In this document: piece by piece, positions 54,050-62,776 of the stretch
How positions within the stretch are numbered: position 1 is the stretch's first letter
How the letters are laid out: each line of letters begins with the position of its first letter
From: Pseudanabaena yagii GIHE-NHR1
Lineage (GTDB): Bacteria; Cyanobacteriota; Cyanobacteriia; Pseudanabaenales; Pseudanabaenaceae
NCBI RefSeq assembly: GCF_012863495.1
Contig: NZ_JAAVJL010000005.1
Location: forward strand, 1 to 64,000
Direction: 5' to 3'
Length of the DNA: 64,000 nt
Translations under genes and position numbers: made by a program
Notes under the pieces: generated by a model
The model's input: the letters and a program-made list of their open reading frames with translations, nothing else
Told to the model about the DNA's origin: nothing
The model's database searches: none

Positions 54050-55021
54050 CTAGCGATCGAGCGGACTAATTACGCCTTTTCCACCCCGATTCAGCACATG
54101 GGTATAAATCATGGTTGTTTTCACGTCTTTATGTCCCAGTAATTCCTGCACCGTGCGAATATCATAGCCATTTTCTAATAAATGCGTGGCAAAACTATGA
54201 CGAAAGGTATGACACCCCACCCGTTTTTCTATTTTTGCTGCCCTTACAGCCTGTTTCAATGCCTTTTGGATACCGCTTTCATGAATATGATAACGACACA
54301 TCAATTCGCCACGAGGATCTTTAGCGATCGCACTAGAAGGAAACACATATTGCCAAATCCATTCTTTCGCCGCATTGGGATATTTTCTACTCAAAGCAAA
54401 AGGTAAATGCGCTTCCCCATAACCCCGAGCCAGATCTTGCTGATGAATACGTTTGACAATCTGTAAATGTTCTTGAAGTTGCTCTACAACATTGCGAGGT
54501 AGCATCGTGACTCGGCTTTCCATACCTTTGCTATCACGCACCATAATTTGTTGCTGAGCAAAGTCCAGATCCTTTACCCGCAGTTGCAAGGCTTCATTCA
54601 GCCTCAATCCCGAACCATAAAGCAGCTTGGCAACGATCTGATAAACGCCCGTAAGATTGTTTAAGATTTCTAAAGTTTCCGCAACAGTTAAGACTGTGGG
54701 TAAGTTACGAGGACGCTTTGCCCTTACTGCATCAAGGTTAAGACCTAACTCAAGTTCTAAGACTTCTCGATACAAGAACAAAATTTCACTCAAAGCCTGA
54801 TTTTGCGTTGAGGCTGCCACATTTTCATTGACTGCTAAGTGGGTCAAAAAAGCATTAACTTCATCGCCACCCATTTCGCTAGGATGACGCTTGTTGTGAA
54901 ACAAAATAAATCGCCTGATCCACTGCACATAGGTTTCTTCGGTGCGGTAAGAATAGTGCTTCACCCGTATGCGATCTCTAACGCGATCTAACAATTTTCG
55001 AGGCGGCGGCTCAGCTTGCAT
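54050..55021 (-). CDS. intI: Integron integrase
   Basis: A 323-residue tyrosine recombinase. It opens [42 protein letters not shown]. Catalytic residues are seen in [22 protein letters not shown] (R), [38 protein letters not shown] (H-x-x-R, H, Y), then [14 protein letters not shown]. The segment [26 protein letters not shown] is the extra patch that distinguishes IntI from other XerC/D-like enzymes. It inserts and excises attC cassettes at attI. It is transcribed away from its cassette, as in all integrons. It appears full length. Confidence 0.92.
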   Translation of the reverse strand: MQAEPPPRKLLDRVRDRIRVKHYSYRTEETYVQWIRRFILFHNKRHPSEMGGDEVNAFLTHLAVNENVAASTQNQALSEILFLYREVLELELGLNLDAVRAKRPRNLPTVLTVAETLEILNNLTGVYQIVAKLLYGSGLRLNEALQLRVKDLDFAQQQIMVRDSKGMESRVTMLPRNVVEQLQEHLQIVKRIHQQDLARGYGEAHLPFALSRKYPNAAKEWIWQYVFPSSAIAKDPRGELMCRYHIHESGIQKALKQAVRAAKIEKRVGCHTFRHSFATHLLENGYDIRTVQELLGHKDVKTTMIYTHVLNRGGKGVISPLDR

Positions 55022-55069
55022 AATGAAGTTATCCAGAAACTAATCTAAATAATATACTATGCTGTCAGG

Positions 55070-55243
55070 CTAACACGCCATTTGGGTGATTAGGCAGAAT
55101 TTTTCCGTCTAATATCCTATATAGGTTAGATAGCCAGAATTTTTCTGCATAACATCCCCTATAGGGTGATTAGACAGAATCTTGACTTTCAGCCTATATC
55201 GCTTATAGTCAGATTAGACAGAAATTTTCCGTCTAATACATAG
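55070..55243 (+). other. attI site of the integron
   Basis: Between the integrase start and the cassette lie four degenerate units of about 42 bp that begin GATTAG.CAGAA or TTAGATAGCCAGAA and include CCGTCTAAT, with CCTATAGGGT-like spacers. They end at CATAG^TTAGCTGG, the crossover. The units are probable IntI-binding repeats. A second copy of this whole region sits at 28990-29167. Confidence 0.75.
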
Positions 55244-55504
55244 TTAGCTGGCTTCGTACAAAGACCTTGCACTAGTACTTCGAGGTTATTGGTGAGAGCG
55301 GAAACGCCCAGAAGGTTGTCTACTGTGACAGCAGTTCGAGAGGAGCGGTAAGGCTCAAAAGCCCTAAGAGGCAATCGATGAAATTAGAATAATTAGGAGC
55401 AGCAATCAATACTAATATGCGATAAAGGTTATGTGTAAAATTCTGGTGGTAGCTTTGACTATGCAGTTGTTTGGTAGAGCTAGCAAAGAGGTTAATGATG
55501 TTAT

Positions 55505-56239
55505 ATGACCAATTCTGATGAACAGCGCAGCAAGTTCAATATTAATATTGGGCAAGTAGAAGGTGGAGATTTTCAGATTGGAGATCGATACTATAGCCAC
55601 CTTTCTGAAACTACCTCTTCAAAATTGGAAGTCTCTCAAGGCACTGGTGAGTCGGATTCCAAGTTGAGCAACTTGCAGAAAACGATCCTCTTCCTTGCTT
55701 CTAGCCCCATTGATCAAGCAAAGCTTCGATTAGAGGAAGAGGCACGAGAAATTGATATTGGGTTACGTCTAAGCAAATATCGGGATCACTTTACACTACA
55801 ACAACGATGGGCAATTCGCTCTGACGATTTGAGGCGGGCGTTATTGGATTTTCAGCCTCAGATTGTTCATTTTTGTGGGCATGGGAGTGGTATGGCGGGT
55901 TTGGTGCTAGAGGATAAAGTGGGGAAAAGCCAACTTGTTCCAACAGAGGCATTGTCAAGTTTATTTAAGCTGTTTGCTAGTCGAGGGCTGGAGTGTGTAC
56001 TACTTAACGCTTGCTTCTCTAGAGTTCAAGCAGAGGCGATTGCTGAACACATTCCTCATGTAATTGGCATGAGTGAGGCGATTAAAGATGTAGCAGCAAT
56101 CAAGTTTGCAATCGGATTTTACGATGGTCTTGGCGGGAATATGTCTTATGAGGAAGCTTATGAGATGGGTCGTGTGGCAATTGCTCTTGAGGGCATTCCA
56201 CAAGATTTAATTCCAGTATTAATCCGAAAATCCGATTAA
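55505..56239 (+). CDS. CHAT-domain protease-like effector
   Basis: A 244-residue protein. Residues 60-240 form a CHAT (caspase-like) domain: ILFLASSPIDQAKLRLEEEAREI, QIVHFCGHGSGMAGL with H126 and VLLNACFSRVQAEAI with C170 forming the catalytic dyad, then VIGMSEAIKDVAAIKFAIGFYDGLGG. The N-terminal motif FNINIGQVEGGDFQIGDRYY (11-30) recurs near the N-terminus of the NB-ARC protein encoded 40 bp downstream. A sensible model is that the NB-ARC sensor recruits and activates this protease through that motif. A GAGG ribosome-binding site precedes the ATG. Substrates are unknown. Confidence 0.82.
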   Translation: MTNSDEQRSKFNINIGQVEGGDFQIGDRYYSHLSETTSSKLEVSQGTGESDSKLSNLQKTILFLASSPIDQAKLRLEEEAREIDIGLRLSKYRDHFTLQQRWAIRSDDLRRALLDFQPQIVHFCGHGSGMAGLVLEDKVGKSQLVPTEALSSLFKLFASRGLECVLLNACFSRVQAEAIAEHIPHVIGMSEAIKDVAAIKFAIGFYDGLGGNMSYEEAYEMGRVAIALEGIPQDLIPVLIRKSD

Positions 56240-56279
56240 TGGTTGTGAATTATTAACTATCTGAGCCAGCATAGCCCCC

Positions 56280-59200
56280 ATGATTGACCCAGAGAAGCTA
56301 TCAGCGATTTTTGAACGAATTGCCAATGGTGAAGAAACCAAAGGTGATATAGAGATGCTGCGGCACTCTCTCCGCACAGGTCAAGATCGAGAGCGACTAC
56401 AGCTAGGTAAATTTGTCATAAATATTGATCGTGCCGAAGGAATTCAAATTGGCGACCGCATCTACCAAGGAGCAAATGCAGAAACTATTAGGACAACTTT
56501 ACAAGAAGTTTTACAGGAAATCTCGATTCCTAATCAGCAAATCAGTGTTAATGATTTAGGCAAACTAAGTAATGTACTGGAACTGCCTCCTCACTATTTG
56601 CCTCGGACAGAAGATATTGAGGCATTGAAAGCTTTGGTGCTGCGAGGAACTAATCAAAAGCACTTTACTCATACAAATCTATTAAGCTACTTAGCAGGAA
56701 GACTGAAGAGTAATAAGCATAAAAAGGGAGTGCTCCCAACCAAAGAGACTGTCGTGATGACGGGCACATCTCTAAAAGTGGGTTTGCAAGGCATGGGTGG
56801 TATTGGCAAATCCGTCTTAGCAGCAGCACTGGCTAGAGATGAAATAGTGCGGCAAGCATTCCCTGATGGTATCATTTGGGTCACCATGGGTCAGGAACCT
56901 GCCTTAAACGTGCGGCAAACCCAAGTTGCTAGAGCATTTTTGAGGAGTCAACCCACTTTTGAAGATGTGCAAGCAGGAAGGGCTTTTTTAAGTGACTTGT
57001 TGGCATCCAAAACTTGTCTATTGATATTAGATGATGTCTGGCAAGTAGATCATTTAGCAGCGTTTAATATTTTACCTGCTCAGTCCCGATTACTGATTAC
57101 TACTCGAAATGGGGAACTAGCAAGAGTCATTGGAGCACAAAGCTACCAGCTAGACCTTTTAAGCAATGAACAATCACTTCAGCTACTGGCTAAGAGTTCT
57201 GAGCAAGAACTGACCACTCTACCTGAGGAGGCAAAAGCTGTAGTGCAAGAATGTGGTAATTTGCCTCTAGCATTGTCGATGATAGGAGCGATGGCACGTC
57301 GTAATCCAGGGCGGTGGGGAGGTTTACTGAAAAGACTACGGCAAGCCGATCTGGATAAAATCCGTCAACAGTTTACAGACTATCCCTACCCTAGCCTTTT
57401 GCGGGCAATCCAAGTCAGTGTGGATGACTTAGAGCCAGAAATACAAGCCCGATACTTAGACTTAGCAGTCTTTCCAGAAGATGTAGCAATTCCCTTATCA
57501 GTACTACAAACCTTTTGGAGCACCATAAACTTAGATGGTTTAGAAGTAGAAGAATTAGTTGAATCCCTTGTGAACAAGTCACTAGCTCGTCAGGATGAGG
57601 AGGGACGAATCAGCTTACATGATTTGCAACGAAGCTACATTGGTAAGCAAATTTTACAGCCAGTAACACTCCATCAAAGATTGTTAGAAGCTTATGAAGC
57701 TCGATGTTATGGCAAGTGGGCAACAGGCCCAAATGACAGCTATTTCTTTGAGCATTTAGCGTATCACTTGAAGCAAGCGGGACGTGAGAGGGAACTCTAT
57801 CAACTGCTAACCACATGCCCAGAGTGGATGGAAGCAAAGTTTATTGCTTGTAAAGGAGATACAGCATATGCTGCTGATCTTGAGCTTGCATTGGCAAACT
57901 TTGCTGATCCTTTGGATATGGATCAAGTTGTAACAGTGGTTCAACTTCATACATCTCGACAAATTGTGCATGAGCGCGTTAGCCGTTGTATTGATGATTA
58001 TTTAGAAACTTTAGTTTGGTTAGATCGAGAAACTGAGGCTTTAAATCATGCACGTTTGCGAGCTAATGCAAACTCAAAGTTCGAGAGTCTTATGAAAGTA
58101 TATAGAGTACTCCAAGCAAAGAACAAAGTAACCTCCGACGTTCTAGATGAAATAAAAGTTGTAGCCAGAGCAATTGAATCTGATGAATATCGAGCCAGAG
58201 CATTGAGTGAACTTGCAGTTTTGCTGAGTAACTTAGGACAGGAATCTCAAGCACAAGCAACCTTTGTTGAGTCTGAAAAAACTGTAAGAGCAATCAACGA
58301 TGATTGGCACCGAGATATGACACTACAATATCTTGCCAACGCCTTTATTCAAGCAAAGCGTTTTGACGATGCTGAAAGGATAGTTCGAGAAATTAGAAGA
58401 GAAGAATACCAGGCAGAAGTAATGAGTAATTTAGCTTCTGCTTTGGCAAGAAACAAAGATTTTACTGAGGCTGAACGTAAATCTAATAAGATTAAAGAAT
58501 CGCGATCTCGTGTAGAAGCTCTGAGTAGTTTGGCAGAAGCTTTATATAGAGATGGAGAGGAAAGAAAAGCCGATACCTTCTTCTCAGAAGCTGAACAAAT
58601 AGGTCAAAAAATTGACTACAGCCCATTCCAAGGATTGGCTTTTCTAGCACTAACCATTTCCTTGGCAAATATTGGACAATTTGAGAAGGCTGAACATATA
58701 GCTCGATCTATAAAAGAGGATAGCAGTTGGCGACCTGTGGCTCTATCTCAATTGGCAGGAATCTTAGCCAAAGCTGAGAGATTTGATGAGGCTGAACGAA
58801 TAGCAAGAGGAATTGAGAACCAAGTTAGTGACTCAAAAGCAGAAGCCTTGACTCAGATAGCAGTTTCACTAGTACAGTCAGGAAAATTTAGTGAAGCTGA
58901 ACAAATAGTGGTAACAATAGAAGCTGACATAAGAGAACAGATAAAATCTTTGACCCAGTTAGCGACTGCATTAGCTCAAGTGGGTCAAATCGATAGGGCA
59001 AGAATAATTTTTGAACAGGCTGAAGGGTTAACTCGAATAATTGAGCCTAGCACGAAGCAGATACAGGCAGTAAGGGCAGTAAGTATTGCTTTGTATTATT
59101 TAAAGCACCAAGCTCAAGCTTATACGGTTCTCAATCAAGCTGAGAAACTAACCCGATCTCTTCAACCTAATTGGAAACGCCTAGAGCATCTTATAATTTT

Positions 59201-60245
59201 AGCTAATATTCTAACTTTATTAAAACAGGAGGAAAGGGCGAAAAAGATATTAGTTGAAGTAGAAGATGAGTCGAGAATAATTGATTCACAAAGCACTCCC
59301 AGTAATACGTTAAGCGCTGCACATCACTGGGCTGCTCGGAAAAATGGTTGGGAACCTTTACTTTTGCAATTAGTTGAAGCCTTGACACTTGCAGAAAACT
59401 TTGGCGAAGCTGAACGAGTAGCACGAACAATTGAGTTTCCCTTGCATCGTGCAGAAGCTCTAGCTACTCTCATAGAAGCTTTAATTAAGGAAAAGTGTGT
59501 AGATAAAGCCAGTGCACTTATTTTGGAAGTAGAAGAAATTGCCCAAATGATTGAAAGTAAATGGGGTTCTTCTTGGGTACGCAGAGCATTAGCTAACAGC
59601 TTGACAGAAGCAGGAGATTTTGATAATGCAAGACAGATTGCCGAAAAAATCATAGAAGGTCAGGAACGAGTAAACGCTTTTTGCAAGTTAGCCGTTGCTT
59701 TTCATGAAGCAGGACAAGAAATACAATCTAAGACAATTTTTGATGAAACAAAGCAAATGCTGAAATACATAGGTCGAGGTAGAGATGGCATTGAAGCAAT
59801 TGAACATTTAGCAGTTTCTCTTGCTCAATCAGGGCACTTTTCTGAGTCTGAAAAGTTTGCAAGAATCTCGGAAGGTATCTCAAATGGAGCAAGTGCATTA
59901 AACGTGTTGGTCAATGAAATGTCCAAATCTGGAAACCTAACTGAAGCTGAGCGATTGATCCACATGATTGACAATCCCTTTAATAAATCTGAAGCTTTGA
60001 GAGAATTGTCAAGTTGCCAGTTACAAGCTCAACGATTTACAGATGCACTCACTAAATTTGGCTTGCGAGGAATAGATGAATTTATATATACCATAGCTAG
60101 TCAAGATAAAGCTTTTGAAGGAATCAAACCAGGATTATCAATAAAAGTCCTTTTAGAAGTTATTCGTATTGCAGGCTGGGTACGCTCAGATTGGGAAGAG
60201 ATGGATAATATTCTCAAGAGATCCCTCAAAGAAAGTAATAATTGA
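56280..60245 (+). CDS. NB-ARC STAND ATPase with long helical-repeat C-terminus
   Basis: A 1321-residue NLR-like protein. Residues 1-80 are a small helical module followed by KFVINIDRAEGIQIGDRIYQG (45-64), the motif shared with the CHAT protein. The NB-ARC core has Walker A GMGGIGKS (171-178), Walker B CLLILDDVW (about 246-254), RLLITTRN (sensor 1), GNLPLALSMIGAM (GLPL) and ISLHDLQRSYI (MHD-like). From about 480 to the end lie TPR/HEAT-like helical repeats of the form AEALSQLA.SLAQ.G.F.EAE.IAR.IE. Such proteins sense a trigger through the repeats, oligomerise and activate an effector, here presumably the CHAT partner. It is the second gene of the integron cassette. The start has no strong Shine-Dalgarno sequence, so it may be translationally coupled. 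Confidence 0.85.
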   Translation: MIDPEKLSAIFERIANGEETKGDIEMLRHSLRTGQDRERLQLGKFVINIDRAEGIQIGDRIYQGANAETIRTTLQEVLQEISIPNQQISVNDLGKLSNVLELPPHYLPRTEDIEALKALVLRGTNQKHFTHTNLLSYLAGRLKSNKHKKGVLPTKETVVMTGTSLKVGLQGMGGIGKSVLAAALARDEIVRQAFPDGIIWVTMGQEPALNVRQTQVARAFLRSQPTFEDVQAGRAFLSDLLASKTCLLILDDVWQVDHLAAFNILPAQSRLLITTRNGELARVIGAQSYQLDLLSNEQSLQLLAKSSEQELTTLPEEAKAVVQECGNLPLALSMIGAMARRNPGRWGGLLKRLRQADLDKIRQQFTDYPYPSLLRAIQVSVDDLEPEIQARYLDLAVFPEDVAIPLSVLQTFWSTINLDGLEVEELVESLVNKSLARQDEEGRISLHDLQRSYIGKQILQPVTLHQRLLEAYEARCYGKWATGPNDSYFFEHLAYHLKQAGRERELYQLLTTCPEWMEAKFIACKGDTAYAADLELALANFADPLDMDQVVTVVQLHTSRQIVHERVSRCIDDYLETLVWLDRETEALNHARLRANANSKFESLMKVYRVLQAKNKVTSDVLDEIKVVARAIESDEYRARALSELAVLLSNLGQESQAQATFVESEKTVRAINDDWHRDMTLQYLANAFIQAKRFDDAERIVREIRREEYQAEVMSNLASALARNKDFTEAERKSNKIKESRSRVEALSSLAEALYRDGEERKADTFFSEAEQIGQKIDYSPFQGLAFLALTISLANIGQFEKAEHIARSIKEDSSWRPVALSQLAGILAKAERFDEAERIARGIENQVSDSKAEALTQIAVSLVQSGKFSEAEQIVVTIEADIREQIKSLTQLATALAQVGQIDRARIIFEQAEGLTRIIEPSTKQIQAVRAVSIALYYLKHQAQAYTVLNQAEKLTRSLQPNWKRLEHLIILANILTLLKQEERAKKILVEVEDESRIIDSQSTPSNTLSAAHHWAARKNGWEPLLLQLVEALTLAENFGEAERVARTIEFPLHRAEALATLIEALIKEKCVDKASALILEVEEIAQMIESKWGSSWVRRALANSLTEAGDFDNARQIAEKIIEGQERVNAFCKLAVAFHEAGQEIQSKTIFDETKQMLKYIGRGRDGIEAIEHLAVSLAQSGHFSESEKFARISEGISNGASALNVLVNEMSKSGNLTEAERLIHMIDNPFNKSEALRELSSCQLQAQRFTDALTKFGLRGIDEFIYTIASQDKAFEGIKPGLSIKVLLEVIRIAGWVRSDWEEMDNILKRSLKESNN

Positions 60246-60441
60246 GAATTCAGAACGATGCAAAGGTTGTACTGGAGGCTATTGGTGAGCCTGAAAACAT
60301 CGAGGAGATTGTTTGTTGTGCAGCAGTCTGTGGTAGCCCAAGATGACTCAAAGCCTCCAAGAAAAGTTGGTGAGGATAATAACGAGAGGGTATCTGTGGG
60401 AGACGTAGGGTTGAGTAGATGGGGGCGATCAGCGGCGAAAT

Positions 60442-60530
60442 CCAGCTAACACTGCATGGCAGCGGACGGGCGAAAGCTGTTGGTGAGGTCGCTAAGGTTG
60501 CCTGCCGCCGCTGCATTTTGCCGTTATGCC
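60442..60530 (+). other. attC recombination site of the cassette
   Basis: R'' CCAGCTAAC (60442-60450), L'' region ATGGCAGCGGACGGG, L' region CCTGCCGCCGCTGCA, and R' core G^TTATGCC (60523-60530). The arms form an imperfect hairpin with mismatched spacers, as attC sites do. It is much richer in GC than its surroundings. After it, 60531-60724 contains nothing that I can identify; a following cassette, if any, would start with TTATGCC. Confidence 0.8.
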
Positions 60531-60724
60531 AACCCGCGAAGTCAATTAGAGTTGTCTATTTTCATCTGAGATTAGGCGAGCAAAAATGAATTGCTTCGTT
60601 GATGAGTTACGATAAATTACTGGCGATCGCAAAGTCAATAAACTTATATGTCTGATGTTACATGGAACAATTTGGCTAGATATAGGAATCTATAGACTTC
60701 CACGTAACATCAGTTAGTTAGATT

Positions 60725-61693
60725 CTAAGCAAGAACTGGTTCTGCTTTCAACTCTTCAGCTTTTTGCTTCAAAACGCTAGGCAAATTGCTGTTAAATACT
60801 TCACCTTCAACGATTTCTGAACGGAAGCCATCGGGACCGACGGGAATATCTCCAGTGATCGTAGTGCGATAGAGAACACGCTCAACATCTAGATGATCGA
60901 GATCTTGAGGTGCGAGGTGAGCAGTGGCGCGGTTATCCCAGAAGGCAATATCGCCATTGTTCCAACGGAAGCGAGTGGTGTAGGCGGGCTTCTTGATTTG
61001 GTTGAAGAACAACTCCAGCAAGAGCTTACTTTCTTTGCGAGAGAGTCCAATAATATGAGAAGTGAATCCAGGATTGACAAATAGAGCCTTTTCGCCAGTT
61101 TCAGGATGCACGCGCACCACAGGATGGATCGAAACAAGAGGATTAGCGGCAATGCGTTGAGCATATTTGCTACTGGGGGGAAGTTGCAAACCTGCATTGA
61201 AATGATGTTGCGCCTTCAGCTTATCAGCGAGTTCACGAATAGGTTCAGACAAACCTTCGTAGGCTGCAACCAAGTTTGTCCAAGTGGTATCTCCACCGAC
61301 ACTAGGAACATTCACAGCCCGCAAAATCGAACCTGCGGGAGGATTAACGGCGGCAGTAACATCTGTGTGCCAACGACTTTCATAGCTGGATTTTTGCAGT
61401 CCATTACGGCGTTCAAAACGGCTGCGATCAATAGGAAGGATTTCAGGATGATCAGCGATCGGTTCATCTTCGTGGGGATGCGCGTAGGTCACTTCGCCAA
61501 AGCGTGAAGTGAAAGCAACCTGACCTGCATGATCAAGATTTTGATTGCGGAAGAATACAACTTTCCATTTTAAAAGCGCATTACGAATATCTTTGATGAT
61601 TTCATCGGATAGAGGCTGAGACAAATCTACACCTTCAATTTCTGCACCAGTGAAGGTAGAAGTTGGCTTAACGACAATGGACTGATTACTCAT
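60725..61693 (-). CDS. TauD/TfdA-family Fe(II)/2-oxoglutarate dioxygenase
   Basis: A 322-residue dioxygenase: VVKPTSTFTGAEIEGVDLSQPLSDE, SRWHTDVTAAVNPPAGSIL (H-x-D), LVSIHPVVRVHPETGEKALFVNPGFTSHIIGL, FRWNNGDIAFWDNRATAHLAPQDL (distal H) and ERVLYRTTITGD (2OG-binding R). TauD enzymes release sulfite from taurine; relatives act on alkylsulfates and other substrates. The C-terminus PVGPDGFRSEIVEGEVFNS resembles the alkylsulfatase AtsK-like branch. A 34-bp promoter element at 61740 is shared with the CmcJ-type gene. The ribosome-binding site CTGGAGAATTTAC precedes the ATG. Confidence 0.88.
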   Translation of the reverse strand: MSNQSIVVKPTSTFTGAEIEGVDLSQPLSDEIIKDIRNALLKWKVVFFRNQNLDHAGQVAFTSRFGEVTYAHPHEDEPIADHPEILPIDRSRFERRNGLQKSSYESRWHTDVTAAVNPPAGSILRAVNVPSVGGDTTWTNLVAAYEGLSEPIRELADKLKAQHHFNAGLQLPPSSKYAQRIAANPLVSIHPVVRVHPETGEKALFVNPGFTSHIIGLSRKESKLLLELFFNQIKKPAYTTRFRWNNGDIAFWDNRATAHLAPQDLDHLDVERVLYRTTITGDIPVGPDGFRSEIVEGEVFNSNLPSVLKQKAEELKAEPVLA

Positions 61694-61739
61694 GTAAATT
61701 CTCCAGAGTTATGTCTCTAAATTTGGTCGATGATTAAAA

Positions 61740-61773
61740 ATACTACTGTAAATCTATCGACAAGCCGTAGTAT
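61740..61773 (-). promoter_or_regulatory. 34-bp operator/promoter element shared with the CmcJ-type gene
   Basis: Read toward the TauD-family gene: ATACTACGGC, TT, then GTCGATAGATTTACAG and TAGTAT. It differs from 43297-43330 only in the two central bases and has the same orientation, 46 bp upstream of the start codon at 61693. Confidence 0.7.
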
Positions 61774-61848
61774 AGAGTTATCATATTTTTAGAGTCAAGT
61801 AATTAGTGATACTAAATATTTGTATTCCATAAAATTAGGTAAACAAAG

Positions 61849-61868
61849 CAATGGGCTTAAGCCCATTG
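61849..61868. repeat. 20-bp perfect palindrome upstream of the esterase
   Basis: CAATGGGCTT followed by its reverse complement AAGCCCATTG, 45 bp before the esterase start. It could be an operator or a small terminator for upstream transcription. Confidence 0.5.
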
Positions 61869-61913
61869 TTCGCAATATCTGTAATCAACAGCAAACCTAT
61901 AGGAGTTAAGAAT

Positions 61914-62576
61914 ATGACCGTCGAACAACGCTCTTTTGATACTGCCAATGGAACTTTTCCCTACTTGTTTTCACCTGCAACAGCCAGTGAATCTGCACCC
62001 TTGGTACTATTCCTGCATGGCGCACGCGATCGCGGTAATGATTTGAATGTTTTGCTGAAGTGGGGCTTACCACTGTTTGTGAATGAATCGCAGTCATTGC
62101 CCTACTTTTTTGCTGCTCCTCAACTGCCTGCGGATCAAACTTGGGTCGAACGGGCTGAGGATGTGATTGCATTTCTCGATCATTTGCTAGCGAACAATTC
62201 GATCAATCCAGCACAGGTGATCATCGCAGGGTTTAGCCTCGGTACAGCAGGTACATGGCATATCGCGACAACCTATAGTGATCGCTTTGCGGGTGTGGTT
62301 GCAGTATCAGGTCGTGTACCTCAAGTGATCGCGGAGAAAGATCTCGCCAAACTCAAGGATATTCCTGTACAGGTATTCCAAGGTGGACAAGACGCGAATA
62401 TTCCCATTGCCGATGTGGAAAAGTTTGTGGAGACTTTGCGTGGTCTTGGCATATCTGTAAATCTAACGGTGTTTCCTGAAGGTGATCACTTTATTGCCGA
62501 TCAGGTATATAGCGCTCCAGATTTACAGCAATGGTTTATTTCGCAAACTCGCCGTGAATTAGCGATCTCTGCTTAA
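61914..62576 (+). CDS. Alpha/beta hydrolase (phospholipase/carboxylesterase type)
   Basis: A 220-residue serine hydrolase: PLVLFLHGARDRGNDLNVLLKWGLPLF (oxyanion HG), VIIAGFSLGTAGTWHIATTYSDRFAG (nucleophile G-F-S-L-G), then VQVFQGGQDANIPIADVEKFVE (acid) and FPEGDHFIADQVY (histidine). I start at the ATG 61914, which has AGGAG 8 bp upstream; an earlier in-frame ATG at 61851 lies inside the palindrome. The substrate is likely a small ester. It neighbours the flavin monooxygenase on the same strand. Confidence 0.85.
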   Translation: MTVEQRSFDTANGTFPYLFSPATASESAPLVLFLHGARDRGNDLNVLLKWGLPLFVNESQSLPYFFAAPQLPADQTWVERAEDVIAFLDHLLANNSINPAQVIIAGFSLGTAGTWHIATTYSDRFAGVVAVSGRVPQVIAEKDLAKLKDIPVQVFQGGQDANIPIADVEKFVETLRGLGISVNLTVFPEGDHFIADQVYSAPDLQQWFISQTRRELAISA

Positions 62577-62601
62577 GAAAACAAGTCAACTTGACAAAAA
62601 T

Positions 62602-62644
62602 AAATTTTGGGAAAGTTCCACTTTGCAGAACTTTCCCAAAATTT
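62602..62644. terminator. 17-bp perfect hairpin terminator
   Basis: AAATTTTGGGAAAGTTC (62602-62618) pairs exactly with 62628-62644 around a 9-base loop, 25 bp after the esterase stop. Confidence 0.75.
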
Positions 62645-62670
62645 ACAGCGCGTTGCGCTGAATTAAAAGC

Positions 62671-62721
62671 CAGAGAAATTTTTGAAAGCGCGGCTTAGCC
62701 GCGCTTTCAAAAATTTCTCTG
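62671..62721. repeat. 24-bp perfect hairpin
   Basis: CAGAGAAATTTTTGAAAGCG... (62671-62694) pairs exactly with 62698-62721 around TTA. A second long hairpin in the same gap; a terminator or an intergenic repeat copy. Confidence 0.7.
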
Positions 62722-62776
62722 TACTACTTCAAACTTCAACAGGCTGTATCGAATATTAGCCAGCAAAAAAGAAATA

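Larger units (their letters stand above)
55244..60523 (+). mobile_element. 5.28-kb integron gene cassette (CHAT + NB-ARC)
   Basis: The first bases after the attI crossover, TTAGCTGG, are the exact complement of the R'' box CCAGCTAAC (60442-60450) of the attC at the far end. This is the diagnostic relation between the two ends of one cassette, since both come from the same circular attC. The cassette holds two plus-strand genes. Most cassettes are under 1.5 kb, so this one is exceptionally large. The leader 55244-55504 has no gene that I can see, but is long enough for a cassette-borne promoter; the tail 60246-60441 is likewise gene-free. Confidence 0.85.

Noticed and set aside
28990-55243. 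26-kb composite transposon bounded by the two direct attI-like copies
   Set aside because: No transposase or terminal inverted repeats accompany the copies, and each ends at an integron crossover with a different downstream sequence.
55250-55380. Possible group II intron or structured RNA in the cassette leader
   Set aside because: There is no GTGYG start, no domain V motif and no reverse transcriptase; nothing beyond general base composition supports it.
60250-60516. Minus-strand open frame of 88 codons (MQRRQATLATSPTAFARP...)
   Set aside because: It is a translation of the attC site on the non-coding strand, with no ribosome-binding site or domain.
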